9,328 bases of DNA from an uncultured Collinsella sp. (GCA_902478875.1 CABSMZ010000064.1:1-9328); one strand, 5' to 3'. Shown: positions 1-6,314, numbered from the stretch's first letter. The notes: a model not told the origin generated them from the sequence alone. Made by a program: numbers and translations.

Positions 1-32
1 CGTCGGCAGCGTCAGATGTGTATAAGAGACAG
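1..32 (+). other. Illumina Nextera adapter contamination
   Basis: Bases 1-32 match the Nextera Read 1 transposase adapter minus its first T. Bases 14-32 are exactly the 19-bp Tn5 mosaic end (AGATGTGTATAAGAGACAG), and bases 1-13 are the library-specific part, which no natural Tn5 carries. This is untrimmed sequencing adapter at a contig end, not genomic DNA. The genome begins at base 33. The adapter is open in the reading frame of the flanking thiM gene, so automated gene calling would extend that protein into it. Confidence 0.98.
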
Positions 33-514
33 GCGTCTACCGTGTCGGTGGTATCGACACCGCGCACGCGGCTCAGATTGGCCGCCTCGCCCTCAAGACC
101 CCACAGGCCGGCGAGCGCGATGATCTCGGAGGCGTTGCCGCGCACGATGGCGGGCTTATACTGCTTGAGCTCGTTTACCAACTGGGTGCGCAGGCTACCG
201 ATGCCCAGGCCCACCGGATCGAGCACCCAGGGCTTGCCGGCGTCGTGTGCCGCCTTCGCCGCGCGGGGAATCGTCTGCTCGTAGATGGGGAAGAGCGTGC
301 CCATGTTGAGATAGATGGCGCCGCCGCCGGCAACGAGCGCCTCGCCCTCGTCGGGCAGATAGACCATGGCGGCCGATCCGCCCACGGCGAGCTGCGCGTT
401 GGCGACAAAGTCGATCGTCACCGTGTTGGTGATGGAGCCTGCCATCGGATTGGTGGCGCGAATCTCCTCCACGGCCTTGACCACATTTTGCTTAAGCTGT
501 TCCGAATCAATCAC
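33..514 (-). CDS. thiM: Hydroxyethylthiazole kinase ThiM, partial
   Basis: ThiM phosphorylates 4-methyl-5-(2-hydroxyethyl)thiazole with ATP, the thiazole salvage step of thiamin synthesis, in the cytoplasm. About 160 N-terminal codons are present of a protein usually near 270 residues. Family motifs seen are SITNTVTIDFVANAQLA (27-43), WVLDPVG (96-102), RGNASEI (125-131) and the start of a GVDTTD segment (152-157). The C-terminal half, with the catalytic cysteine region, is missing because the contig ends. The start is GTG at 514-512: an AGGAGG site (528-523) lies 8 nt upstream, and the nearby ATG at 521 hits a stop after four codons. The gene sits behind a TPP riboswitch and terminator, so it should be repressed when thiamin pyrophosphate is plentiful. 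Residues read beyond codon 160 (CLLYTSDAAD) come from adapter and should be discarded. Confidence 0.93.
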
Positions 515-536
515 TGCACATGCCTCCTTGGCATAG

Positions 537-567
537 AAAAGGGGCGCTGTGCATAGACAGCGCCCCT
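537..567 (-). terminator. Intrinsic terminator of the thiM riboswitch
   Basis: On the minus strand a 10-bp perfect stem (GGGGCGCTGT/ACAGCGCCCC) closes a 6-nt loop and is followed at once by TTTT (540-537). It lies between the TPP aptamer and the thiM Shine-Dalgarno site. This placement makes it the likely expression platform: with TPP bound, transcription would stop here before thiM. No antiterminator pairing was worked out. Confidence 0.85.
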
Positions 568-578
568 GTAAAGGCGGC

Positions 579-670
579 ATGCTCCCTACGCCAGCATTAA
601 CTGACAGGTTCAAAGGATTGGGCCCCATGCCCTCTCAGCCTTGTGGTTTGCACCGCCGGCACTCCCGCAT
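579..670 (-). promoter_or_regulatory. TPP riboswitch (THI element)
   Basis: Read on the minus strand, the region carries the conserved THI-box blocks in order: GGGAGTGCC, then CTGAGAGGGC, then CCTTTGAACCTGTCAG, then TTAATGCTGGCGTAGGGA. A short P1 helix (ATGC at 670-667 with GCAT at 582-579) closes the aptamer. TPP aptamers of this form bind thiamin pyrophosphate. Placement directly upstream of thiM, with a terminator between them, gives a coherent off-switch for thiamin salvage. Confidence 0.95.
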
Positions 671-678
671 CGAATCTG

Positions 679-708
679 TTGTTCCCTATACTAGCGCACC
701 GTTACAAT
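679..708 (+). promoter_or_regulatory. Possible promoter for the HAD-lysR operon
   Basis: A TACAAT hexamer (703-708) lies 29 nt before the HAD start codon, with a weak TTGTTC (679-684) at 18-nt spacing. An alternative -10, TATACT (687-692), has no good -35. The same TACAATGGTT string recurs at 3890-3899 before the short ORF, which supports TACAAT as a -10 in this genome. The -35 is poor, so this is tentative. Confidence 0.35.
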
Positions 709-737
709 GGTTGCGGTGAAAATGACTGGGGGACTCT

Positions 738-1646
738 ATGATCAAACTTGTGCTGACCGATATGGACGATACGCTGATTCCAGCCGGGCATGACGGCGCC
801 AGCGACTACGCCATTGAGGGTATTCATGCCATGCATGCGGCGGGTCTGCACTTTGGGCCGGTTTCGGGTCGTCAGCCGTCCGCGATGGGCTGGATGTTCA
901 AAAACCGTTCCGAGTGTTTTTCGACCGGTGCGTTCTGTAACGGCCAGGTGATGTTTGTCGACGGCGAAGTAGTCGCTTCGCGCGCAATCGACAACGATGC
1001 TCTGATACGTTTGGCTGACTATCTGGAGCAAGAAACCGACGATACATTTCTAAAAGTCTACAGCCTGGGCGATGACTTTTGGGGTAACGATGCCTATTGC
1101 GTGACGAGCAATCCCGAGCGTGTACGTCGCGCTATGGAGTCGGGCGGCAATGCGTGGCTCAAAGGCGAAGAGGCCCCGTGCCGTCCCGTCGTCGATGACG
1201 CGCCGGTGTTTAAGGCGAATATCTGGAGTGCCCGTTCGCGTGAGGAGCTCGCGGAGCTACGCGAGCGCGTTGCCGTTGAGATGCCGGAACTCTCGCTTGT
1301 GTTTCCCAACAACCGAGTGCGCCTGTTCGACATCCTTCCGGATGGTTGGGACAAGGGCTGCGCTGCGCTGGAGCTGGCGCGCGCCTTGGACCTGACGCCC
1401 GACGAGGTGGCCGTATTTGGCGATTCCGATAACGATCTGCCCATGATCGATGCCGTTTCCAACTCCGTTGCAGTCGCCAATGCCAACGAGGCCGTCACGG
1501 CTGCCGCGCGCTGGCATATCGGCGCCGCGGCAGATGATGCGGTCGCCGGGGCTCTGCATCAGATTGCCGCCTGCGCCGCGACGGGGGAGATGCCGCCGTT
1601 TATGCGTCAGATGGACACGGTGGGTTTTGGCGTCACGAACGTCTAG
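738..1646 (+). CDS. Cof-type HAD-IIB phosphatase
   Basis: This 302-residue cytoplasmic protein is a haloacid dehalogenase-superfamily hydrolase of the Cof/subfamily IIB type, Mg-dependent phosphatases acting on small phosphorylated metabolites. Motif I is TDMDDTL, with nucleophile Asp8 and acid/base Asp10. Motif II is VSGR (Ser43). The motif III lysine is Lys206 in GWDKG, and motif IV is GDSDND (228-233). Residues of about 80-190 form the C2 cap. Length fits the family. The start is ATG with GGGGGA just upstream. The stop is 10 nt before the lysR start and overlaps its ribosome-binding site, so the two are probably cotranscribed. The substrate cannot be read from sequence. E. coli Cof attacks a thiamin pyrimidine pyrophosphate precursor, and divergent thiM is adjacent, but a thiamin link here is only a guess. 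Confidence 0.9.
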   Translation: MIKLVLTDMDDTLIPAGHDGASDYAIEGIHAMHAAGLHFGPVSGRQPSAMGWMFKNRSECFSTGAFCNGQVMFVDGEVVASRAIDNDALIRLADYLEQETDDTFLKVYSLGDDFWGNDAYCVTSNPERVRRAMESGGNAWLKGEEAPCRPVVDDAPVFKANIWSARSREELAELRERVAVEMPELSLVFPNNRVRLFDILPDGWDKGCAALELARALDLTPDEVAVFGDSDNDLPMIDAVSNSVAVANANEAVTAAARWHIGAAADDAVAGALHQIAACAATGEMPPFMRQMDTVGFGVTNV

Positions 1647-1656
1647 GGAGAAGGCT

Positions 1657-2553
1657 ATGAAGCTCCAGCAGCTCAGATATGTCGTCAAAGTTGCCGAATG
1701 CGGCAGCATTACCGAGGCCTCGCGCCGTCTCTTTGTGTCGCAGCCTTCGATTACCGCGTCGATTCGCGATCTCGAAAACGAGATGGGTGTGCACATCTTT
1801 GAGCGCACCAACAAGGGCGTCATTGTGTCCGAGGAAGGCGAGACCTTCTTGGGCTATGCGCGCCAGGTACTCGACCAGGCCGACCTGCTCGAGGGCAAGT
1901 ACAAGGGCGCATTCGAGCAGGTGCCGCACTTTAGTGTGAGCTGCCAGCATTATTCCTTTGCCGTCAACGCGTTTGTCGACGTGATCCGCGAGTTCGATGC
2001 CGCGCGTTACGACTTCACCCTGCGCGAGGAGCAGACTCACGAGATTATCGAGGATGTCGCGCATATGAAAAGCGAACTGGGCATCCTGTACTTATCCGAG
2101 CATAACCGCGAGGTCATCGAGCGCATGCTGGTGGCCAACGAGCTCGTGTTCGAAGGACTCTTCTGCGCCACGCCGCATGTCTTCGTCTGCGCCGACCATC
2201 CGCTGGCGGACCGCTCCAGCGTGACGCTCGAGGATCTGGAAGACTACCCGTTCCTGTCCTACGAGCAGGGCAGCTACAACTCGTTTTACTATTCCGAGGA
2301 GCTGACCTCGACGTTCGAGCGTCGCAAAAATATCCGCGTGCGCGACCGTGCGACGTTGTTCAATTTGGCCATGGGCCTCAACGGCTACACGGTATGCTCG
2401 GGCGTGATCAGCCACGAGCTCAACGGCCCCGGCATTATCTCGATTCCGCTCGACGTGGACGAGTACATGGAGATTGGCATCATCACGCGCAAGAACACGA
2501 CGCTCACGCGCTACGGTCGGGCCTATATCGACGCGATTCGTCAGCATATCTAG
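1657..2553 (+). CDS. LysR regulator, CmbR/MetR-like
   Basis: This 298-residue protein has an N-terminal winged helix-turn-helix (about 1-60; recognition helix around SQPSITASIRDLENE, 28-42), a linker helix to about 85, and a periplasmic-binding-like effector domain. Segments SVSCQHYSF (93-101), GILYLSEHN (142-150), YEQGSYNSFYYSEE (202-215), DRATLFNL (230-237), LNGYTVCSG (241-249) and IPLDVDEYMEIG (263-274) resemble, from memory, the CmbR/FhuR/MetR regulators that activate cysteine and methionine genes in lactococci and streptococci. The start is the ATG at 1657: GGGAGAAGG sits just before it, and the LysR fold begins at MKLQQLRYV. The frame stays open upstream to 1450 but there it only overlaps the HAD gene. 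A methionine synthase-type gene lies 155 nt downstream on the same strand, its likely target. The sulphur-amino-acid assignment is inference. Confidence 0.9.
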   Translation: MKLQQLRYVVKVAECGSITEASRRLFVSQPSITASIRDLENEMGVHIFERTNKGVIVSEEGETFLGYARQVLDQADLLEGKYKGAFEQVPHFSVSCQHYSFAVNAFVDVIREFDAARYDFTLREEQTHEIIEDVAHMKSELGILYLSEHNREVIERMLVANELVFEGLFCATPHVFVCADHPLADRSSVTLEDLEDYPFLSYEQGSYNSFYYSEELTSTFERRKNIRVRDRATLFNLAMGLNGYTVCSGVISHELNGPGIISIPLDVDEYMEIGIITRKNTTLTRYGRAYIDAIRQHI

Positions 2554-2557
2554 GCTG

Positions 2558-2572
2558 CTGTGCTCCGCACAG
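2558..2572 (+). terminator. Weak hairpin after lysR
   Basis: CTGTGC/GCACAG forms a 6-bp stem with a TCC loop five bases after the lysR stop. The downstream sequence has only scattered T residues, so it is at best a weak or partial terminator. Some read-through from lysR into the methyltransferase gene is possible. Confidence 0.25.
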
Positions 2573-2602
2573 TCCAAGTCTCTTTATGGCAGTCCAGACT
2601 GA

Positions 2603-2619
2603 TATAGGAAGCATCTATA
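2603..2619 (+). promoter_or_regulatory. Met-box-like LysR operator
   Basis: The dyad TATAG-N7-CTATA, extended to GATATAG...CTATATC at 2601-2621, lies in the AT-rich gap between lysR and the methyltransferase. Its arms and 17-bp length agree with the Met box I recall for streptococcal MtaR/MetR-type regulators (TATAG-TTTSAAA-CTATA); only the 7 central bases differ. It also fits the general LysR T-N11-A form. Its centre is about 66 nt before the start site expected from the promoter at 2642-2670, the usual LysR activator position. Confidence 0.6.
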
Positions 2620-2641
2620 TCAAACTGTTATAAACGTATAT

Positions 2642-2670
2642 TTTACGATGGTCATATGAGCGCTCATACT
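2642..2670 (+). promoter_or_regulatory. Candidate promoter of the methyltransferase gene
   Basis: TTTACG (2642-2647) and CATACT (2665-2670) are 17 nt apart, each matching 4 of 6 consensus bases, a weak promoter as expected for an activator-dependent gene. The predicted start near 2677 leaves a leader of about 32 nt containing the AAAGGGAGA ribosome-binding site. TATATT (2637-2642) and TACGAT (2645-2650) are alternative -10 elements without good partners. Confidence 0.35.
2655..2668. repeat. 14-bp perfect palindrome
   Basis: TATGAGCGCTCATA reads identically on both strands and overlaps the candidate -10 of the methyltransferase promoter. A protein bound here would block polymerase, so it could be a repressor or second regulator site. 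A chance palindrome of this size is not excluded. Confidence 0.4.
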
Positions 2671-2708
2671 CTGTCCCAGTAAAGCAACCAATGCAAAGGG
2701 AGATATCT

Positions 2709-3842
2709 ATGAGCACTTCGATTCAACCGAACGCGCCGTTTCGCGCCGATATCGTCGGCAGCTTTCTTCGTCCGCAGGCTGTAAAGGACGCCCGTGCCGC
2801 CTATGTCGCGGGTAAACTCGACGCTTCCGGCCTTAAGGCCGTCGAGGACGATGCCATTCGCGATTTGGTGGCCAAGCAGAAGGCCGCCGGCCTGCAGGTG
2901 ATCACCGATGGCGAGTTCCGCCGCAGCTACTGGCACCTCGATTTTATGTGGGGCCTTAACGGCATTGAGCGCCGCATCTCACGCACGGGTTATATGTTCC
3001 ATGATGAGGAGACGACGGCCGACACCGCCGTGGTTACTGGTCCCATTAGCGGCGAGAACCACCCGTTCGTCGAGCATTTTAAGTTCGTCAAGGCGCTTGA
3101 GGGGGAGGGCCAGGTCGCACGCCAGACCATTCCGGCGCCGATCCAGACGTTCTCTGAGGTCACGCTCGATCGCTGCGACGGCCAGCAGGAGAGCCTGCGC
3201 GCTGTCTATAAGACCGATGAGGAACTTGCCGACGCTATTGCAGACGCTTATCGCACGGTGATCGCCGACCTGTACGCAGCAGGCTGCCGCAACATCCAGT
3301 TTGATGACTGCACCTGGGGCATCTACTGCGATACCGATTTTGTCGCCAAAACCGGCATGAGCCCGGTCGACCTGCAAAAGGTAAGCGAGCTGGGCGTGGC
3401 GCTCAACAACGCCGCCATCGAGGGCAAGCCCGTCGATCTGGTTATCAACACGCACGTGTGCCGCGGCAACTACCACTCCACCTATGCTTTTGAGGGCGGC
3501 TACGACCCCATCGCGCCGTACCTGTTCGCACATGAGAATGTCGATGCGTTCTATCTGGAGTTCGACACGCCGCGCGCCGGTGGTTTTGAGCCGCTTAAGT
3601 ACGTTGCCCCCGGCAAGAAGGTGGTGCTGGGACTGGTCACTACAAAGGCAGCTGAGCTTGAGGACGAGGACGTTATCGTCGAACGTATCCACGAGGCCGC
3701 AAAGTACGTGCCGCTCGAGAACCTGTACCTGTCGCCCCAGTGCGGCTTTGCCAGCTGCGAGATTGGCAACAAGCTGACCGAGGATGAGCAATGGGCAAAG
3801 ATCGCGCTGGTCAAGCGCATTGCCGAGCGCGTTTGGAAGTAA
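2709..3842 (+). CDS. MetE-like (YxjG-type) methionine synthase family
   Basis: This 377-residue cytoplasmic protein matches the C-terminal catalytic half of cobalamin-independent methionine synthase, the short YxjG/YxjH type lacking the N-terminal MetE domain. The family transfers a methyl group to a thiol such as homocysteine to give methionine; the methyl donor of short forms varies and cannot be told here. The zinc-binding set is intact: His249 and Cys251 (NTHVCRGNYH), Glu284 (FYLEFD) and Cys345 (LSPQCGF). The N-terminal RADIVGSFLRP and ITDGEFRRSYW segments are also typical. Start: ATG at 2709 with AAAGGGAGA 5 nt before it; the in-frame ATG at 2691 lies upstream of that site. The gene follows a LysR regulator and a Met-box-like dyad, suggesting activation under sulphur amino acid limitation. 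No SAM riboswitch or T-box is visible in the leader. Confidence 0.92.
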   Translation: MSTSIQPNAPFRADIVGSFLRPQAVKDARAAYVAGKLDASGLKAVEDDAIRDLVAKQKAAGLQVITDGEFRRSYWHLDFMWGLNGIERRISRTGYMFHDEETTADTAVVTGPISGENHPFVEHFKFVKALEGEGQVARQTIPAPIQTFSEVTLDRCDGQQESLRAVYKTDEELADAIADAYRTVIADLYAAGCRNIQFDDCTWGIYCDTDFVAKTGMSPVDLQKVSELGVALNNAAIEGKPVDLVINTHVCRGNYHSTYAFEGGYDPIAPYLFAHENVDAFYLEFDTPRAGGFEPLKYVAPGKKVVLGLVTTKAAELEDEDVIVERIHEAAKYVPLENLYLSPQCGFASCEIGNKLTEDEQWAKIALVKRIAERVWK

Positions 3843-3965
3843 TGCTACCGGTTGCAGGTGGCGGCGCGCGCGAGACATTGCGTATCACGTACAATGGTTC
3901 GGATCGTATCGTTCGGGCAGGTTATCCGATATGCCTGATCGCCCTTCCATCATGAAAGGACTTCC

Positions 3966-4019
3966 ATGTCCCAATCCTCGACGCCCGCCGTATCTAAACT
4001 CGAGGAGACTGTCGAATAG
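3966..4019 (+). CDS. Orphan 17-codon ORF or gene remnant
   Basis: The ORF encodes MSQSSTPAVSKLEETVE and ends in tandem TAG codons. AAAGGA (3955-3960) is well placed 5 nt before the ATG, TACAAT (3890-3895) could serve as a -10, and a strong terminator follows at 4040-4082. The unit would thus give a transcript of about 180 nt. The peptide is hydrophilic, looks like the N terminus of a soluble protein, and I do not recognise it. It may be the 5' stub of a gene lost by deletion, a short real protein, or part of a small RNA. No -35 matches well, and no continuation was seen in another frame. The rest of 3843-4039 holds nothing else I can name. Confidence 0.3.
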   Translation: MSQSSTPAVSKLEETVE

Positions 4020-4039
4020 TAGTTGTGTTCAGCTAAATC

Positions 4040-4082
4040 AAAAAATGGCGTCCATGCGTATGTACGCGTGGACGCCATTTTT
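4040..4082. terminator. Strong bidirectional terminator
   Basis: The arms TGGCGTCCA (4046-4054) and TGGACGCCA (4069-4077) are extended inside by GCGTA/TACGC and flanked by A6 and T5. Both strands therefore carry a stem followed by a T run. It ends plus-strand transcription from the methyltransferase and short ORF, and minus-strand transcription of the esterase, whose stop codon (4083-4081) touches the hairpin. Confidence 0.88.
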
Positions 4083-4746
4083 AATGCGTCAGTATCCAGT
4101 GGATGCCGCGCGCCATGCGCAGGTCAGTTTGGGCAAAGTGATTGCCGGGGTTGAGCTCCAGCGTTGTTGGAATGTCGCGCTCGATAAACAGCTCTTCCAT
4201 CGCGCGCGTATCGTCGAGTACGTGCCGCATCATGCGGTTGGGCGTCTTGGTTTCCTTTTTACCGAGCGACAGATAGGCGGCGTCGGGCGTAGCTGTCATC
4301 GTGCGCTCTCGCGCGTAGTCGATAAAGCCGGGGAACCACAGCGACCCCGATGCACTCGCCGCGCGCTCAAAGACATCTGTTTGCCAAAGTGCCCACAGTG
4401 CAAAAAGACCCGCCAACGAGTAGCCGGCAACGCCGCGCCAGGCGGGCGGTTGCGGGAGCGATGATTCAGCCTGGGGGATTATCTGCTTCAACAACTCGTC
4501 AAGAAAACCAGCAGCCTGTCCACCAAAGGGCTCGGCATCTCGTATAGTTCCGTCGCATTCCCAGGGGCTCAGCTCGCGATTCCAATCGAGCCCTCCAATG
4601 GCGACAAGGGTGAACGGCGGGCAGTCGAGCTCTCGGCAGCGCTCGTAGACTTCACTACCGTCGCCCATAACCACGGGGAGGTAGATGACGGGCGCGCCTT
4701 CCGTACACTCTGAATAAACGGTTATCTGCTTATGATGCGCTTCCAA
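4081..4746 (-). CDS. Putative alpha/beta-hydrolase esterase
   Basis: This is a soluble alpha/beta hydrolase of the putative-esterase (esterase D/Fes/IroE-like) group. With the start chosen it has 221 residues. Visible are an N-terminal strand and loop (APVIYLPVV), a strand with GGLDWNRELSPW that could hold the oxyanion region, the nucleophile elbow GYSLAG with Ser110, and a C-terminal GNHF with the probable catalytic His203. The acidic residue is uncertain; Glu165 in SLGKKE is a candidate. No signal peptide is seen, so it is probably cytoplasmic. Start: the frame is open to GTG at 4794, but that has no ribosome-binding site and sits about 20 nt from the upstream terminator. TTG at 4746 has GAGAGAAG at 6-nt spacing. 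If GTG is used the protein has 237 residues. The substrate is unknown; siderophore-ester or acyl-ester hydrolysis are family possibilities only. Confidence 0.8.
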   Translation of the reverse strand: MEAHHKQITVYSECTEGAPVIYLPVVMGDGSEVYERCRELDCPPFTLVAIGGLDWNRELSPWECDGTIRDAEPFGGQAAGFLDELLKQIIPQAESSLPQPPAWRGVAGYSLAGLFALWALWQTDVFERAASASGSLWFPGFIDYARERTMTATPDAAYLSLGKKETKTPNRMMRHVLDDTRAMEELFIERDIPTTLELNPGNHFAQTDLRMARGIHWILTH

Positions 4747-4814
4747 GGCAGGCTTCTCTCGGTGTAGTGATATCGACAGCCTCAATTGTCGCACGCTGGC
4801 ACGGGGGCAGACGC

Positions 4815-4856
4815 TAAAAGAAAGGCGCGGAGCCGTTCGATGCGACTCCGCGCCTT
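4815..4856 (-). terminator. Terminator of the purine permease gene
   Basis: An 11-bp perfect stem (AAGGCGCGGAG/CTCCGCGCCTT, 4822-4832 and 4846-4856) with a 13-nt loop is followed on the minus strand by TTTCTTTTA. It lies 27 nt after the permease stop and separates it from the esterase, so the esterase probably needs its own promoter within about 70 nt. Confidence 0.85.
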
Positions 4857-4883
4857 GTTGTTTTGCTTTAGCAGGCTATGCCG

Positions 4884-6194
4884 TTACGCCACGAAGAAGT
4901 AGACGAGGAAGGCAAGGGCTGCGATCCACATGAGCGGCTTGATCTTGGAGGCCTCGCCCTTAAAGAGCGCGATGACCACGTAGGCGATAAAGCCCAGGCC
5001 GATGCCGGCAGAGATGGAGTAGGTGAAGGGCACGCCGGCGACAATCATGAACGCCGGGAAACCCTGCGATACGTCGGACCAATCGATCTCGGAGGCCTCG
5101 CTCATCATGAGGTAGCCGACGTAGACCAGAGCACCGCAGGTGGCGGCGCTGGAAACGATGGTGACGATGGGGGAGAAGAACGCGGCGAGAATGAACAGCA
5201 CGCCGGTGGTGACGGAGGTGAGGCCCGTGCGGCCACCGTCGGCAGCGCCAGAGGTGGACTCGACGAAGGTGGTGATGGAGGAGACGCCCATGAAACCGCC
5301 CACAGCAGCGGCGGCGGAGTCGACGATCAGAATCTCCTTGATATTCTCGACGTTGCCGTCGTCGGTGAGGAACTCGCCCTGCTTGGCCACGGCCATCGCG
5401 GTGCCCATGGTGTCGAAGAAGTCACTCATGAGCAACGAGAACGAGATGACGAGGAGCGCGGGGTCGGTAAGGACCTTGACGATGGCAGGCACGCCGCCGG
5501 CGTCGGCGATGGGGCCACCGATGCTCGAGAAGTCGAGCGGGGCGATGATACCGGTCGGAGCCTGGGTCACACCTAGGGGGATACCGGCGATGACGGCGAC
5601 GACGATGCCGATGAGCAGCGAGCCGGGGACGTTGCGGCAGGCGAGGGCGACTGTCACCAGGATGGAGATGATGCCGACGATGAAGGTGGGGGAGGTGATG
5701 TCGCCCAGACCGACGAGTGTACCGGCGCCAGCGGTGATAATGCCGGCATCGCACAGGCCAATCATGGCGATGAACAGGCCCAGACCCACCGAGATGGCGT
5801 GACGCAGGACAACCGGGATGGCGTCCATGATGGCCTCGCGCAGGCCACAAAGCACGAGCAGCAAGATGACGACGCCCTCAAGGAAGATGACGCTCATGGC
5901 CACGTGCCAGTCACCGCCGCAGACGGTGGTGGTGATTCCAGCGATCATCGCGTTGACGCCTAAGCCCGACGCGCAGGCGAGCGGGCGGTTGGCGAAGATG
6001 CCCATGCAGATGGTCATGATGCCGGCGCCCAGGCAGGTGGCGCAGGCGAGCGCTCCCGCATCGATGCCAGCGCCCGAGAGCACCGCAGGGTTGACGGCGA
6101 TGATGTAGGCCATCGCCAGGAATGTTGTCAGTCCAGCGCGAAGTTCGGTCCCGATTGTGGACTTGCGCTCACTGACGTGAAAAAGTTCGTCCAT
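4884..6194 (-). CDS. AzgA-type purine permease (NCS2)
   Basis: This 436-residue membrane protein belongs to the AzgA/PbuG branch of nucleobase transporters, proton symporters for hypoxanthine, guanine or adenine. Around 12-14 hydrophobic segments run from about residue 18 to the C terminus (FLVYFFVA). Family signatures are TELRAGLTTFLAMAYIIAVNP (in 16-36), ASGLGVNAMIA (75-85), DFFDTMGT (258-265) and VESTSGAADGGRTGL (311-325). Many members have PGMGLNA where this has ASGLGVNA, so substrate choice may differ. The start is the ATG at 6194-6192, with AAGGAAAGG 6 nt upstream and MDELFHVSERKSTIGTE as a typical N terminus; the open frame to 6251 has no ribosome-binding site. A possible -10, TATAGT (6255-6250), lies upstream on the minus strand. 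No purine riboswitch is seen in the leader. Confidence 0.93.
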   Translation of the reverse strand: MDELFHVSERKSTIGTELRAGLTTFLAMAYIIAVNPAVLSGAGIDAGALACATCLGAGIMTICMGIFANRPLACASGLGVNAMIAGITTTVCGGDWHVAMSVIFLEGVVILLLVLCGLREAIMDAIPVVLRHAISVGLGLFIAMIGLCDAGIITAGAGTLVGLGDITSPTFIVGIISILVTVALACRNVPGSLLIGIVVAVIAGIPLGVTQAPTGIIAPLDFSSIGGPIADAGGVPAIVKVLTDPALLVISFSLLMSDFFDTMGTAMAVAKQGEFLTDDGNVENIKEILIVDSAAAAVGGFMGVSSITTFVESTSGAADGGRTGLTSVTTGVLFILAAFFSPIVTIVSSAATCGALVYVGYLMMSEASEIDWSDVSQGFPAFMIVAGVPFTYSISAGIGLGFIAYVVIALFKGEASKIKPLMWIAALAFLVYFFVA

Positions 6195-6211
6195 GCATAC
6201 CCTTTCCTTGT

Positions 6212-6232
6212 TCGGCCCCGAGTTTAGGCCGA
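6212..6232 (-). other. Small leader hairpin before the permease
   Basis: TCGGCC/GGCCGA can form a 6-bp stem with a 9-nt loop immediately upstream of the permease Shine-Dalgarno site. No T run follows, so it is not a terminator. It might affect mRNA stability or translation, or be incidental in GC-rich DNA. Confidence 0.25.
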
Positions 6233-6314
6233 TTGACACGAACTCACCCACTATAGCCCCTTTACGACGCTGTTGTTCCTCGCATGTTGATGTTCGGCGC
6301 TTTGTAGCAGACGG

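Noticed and set aside
14..32. A natural Tn5 end or transposon insertion
   Set aside because: The 13 bases before the mosaic end are the synthetic Nextera extension, and it sits exactly at the contig edge; there is no transposase or target duplication.
1450..1656. Extended N terminus for the LysR protein
   Set aside because: This part overlaps the HAD gene in another frame, has no LysR homology, and the ATG at 1657 has a proper ribosome-binding site.
2554..2708. SAM riboswitch or T-box before the methyltransferase
   Set aside because: The conserved core sequences are absent, and the 155-nt gap is better explained by a LysR operator and promoter.
3784..4464. 226-codon plus-strand ORF across the methyltransferase end and esterase
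   Set aside because: It overlaps two well-supported genes in the wrong frame and runs through a strong terminator; composition is Arg/Pro-rich shadow.
4878..5576. Long plus-strand ORF (232 codons) rich in Gly, Asp, Glu and His
   Set aside because: It lies wholly antisense to the purine permease and its odd composition is the shadow of the GC-rich permease codons; no ribosome-binding site or family motif.
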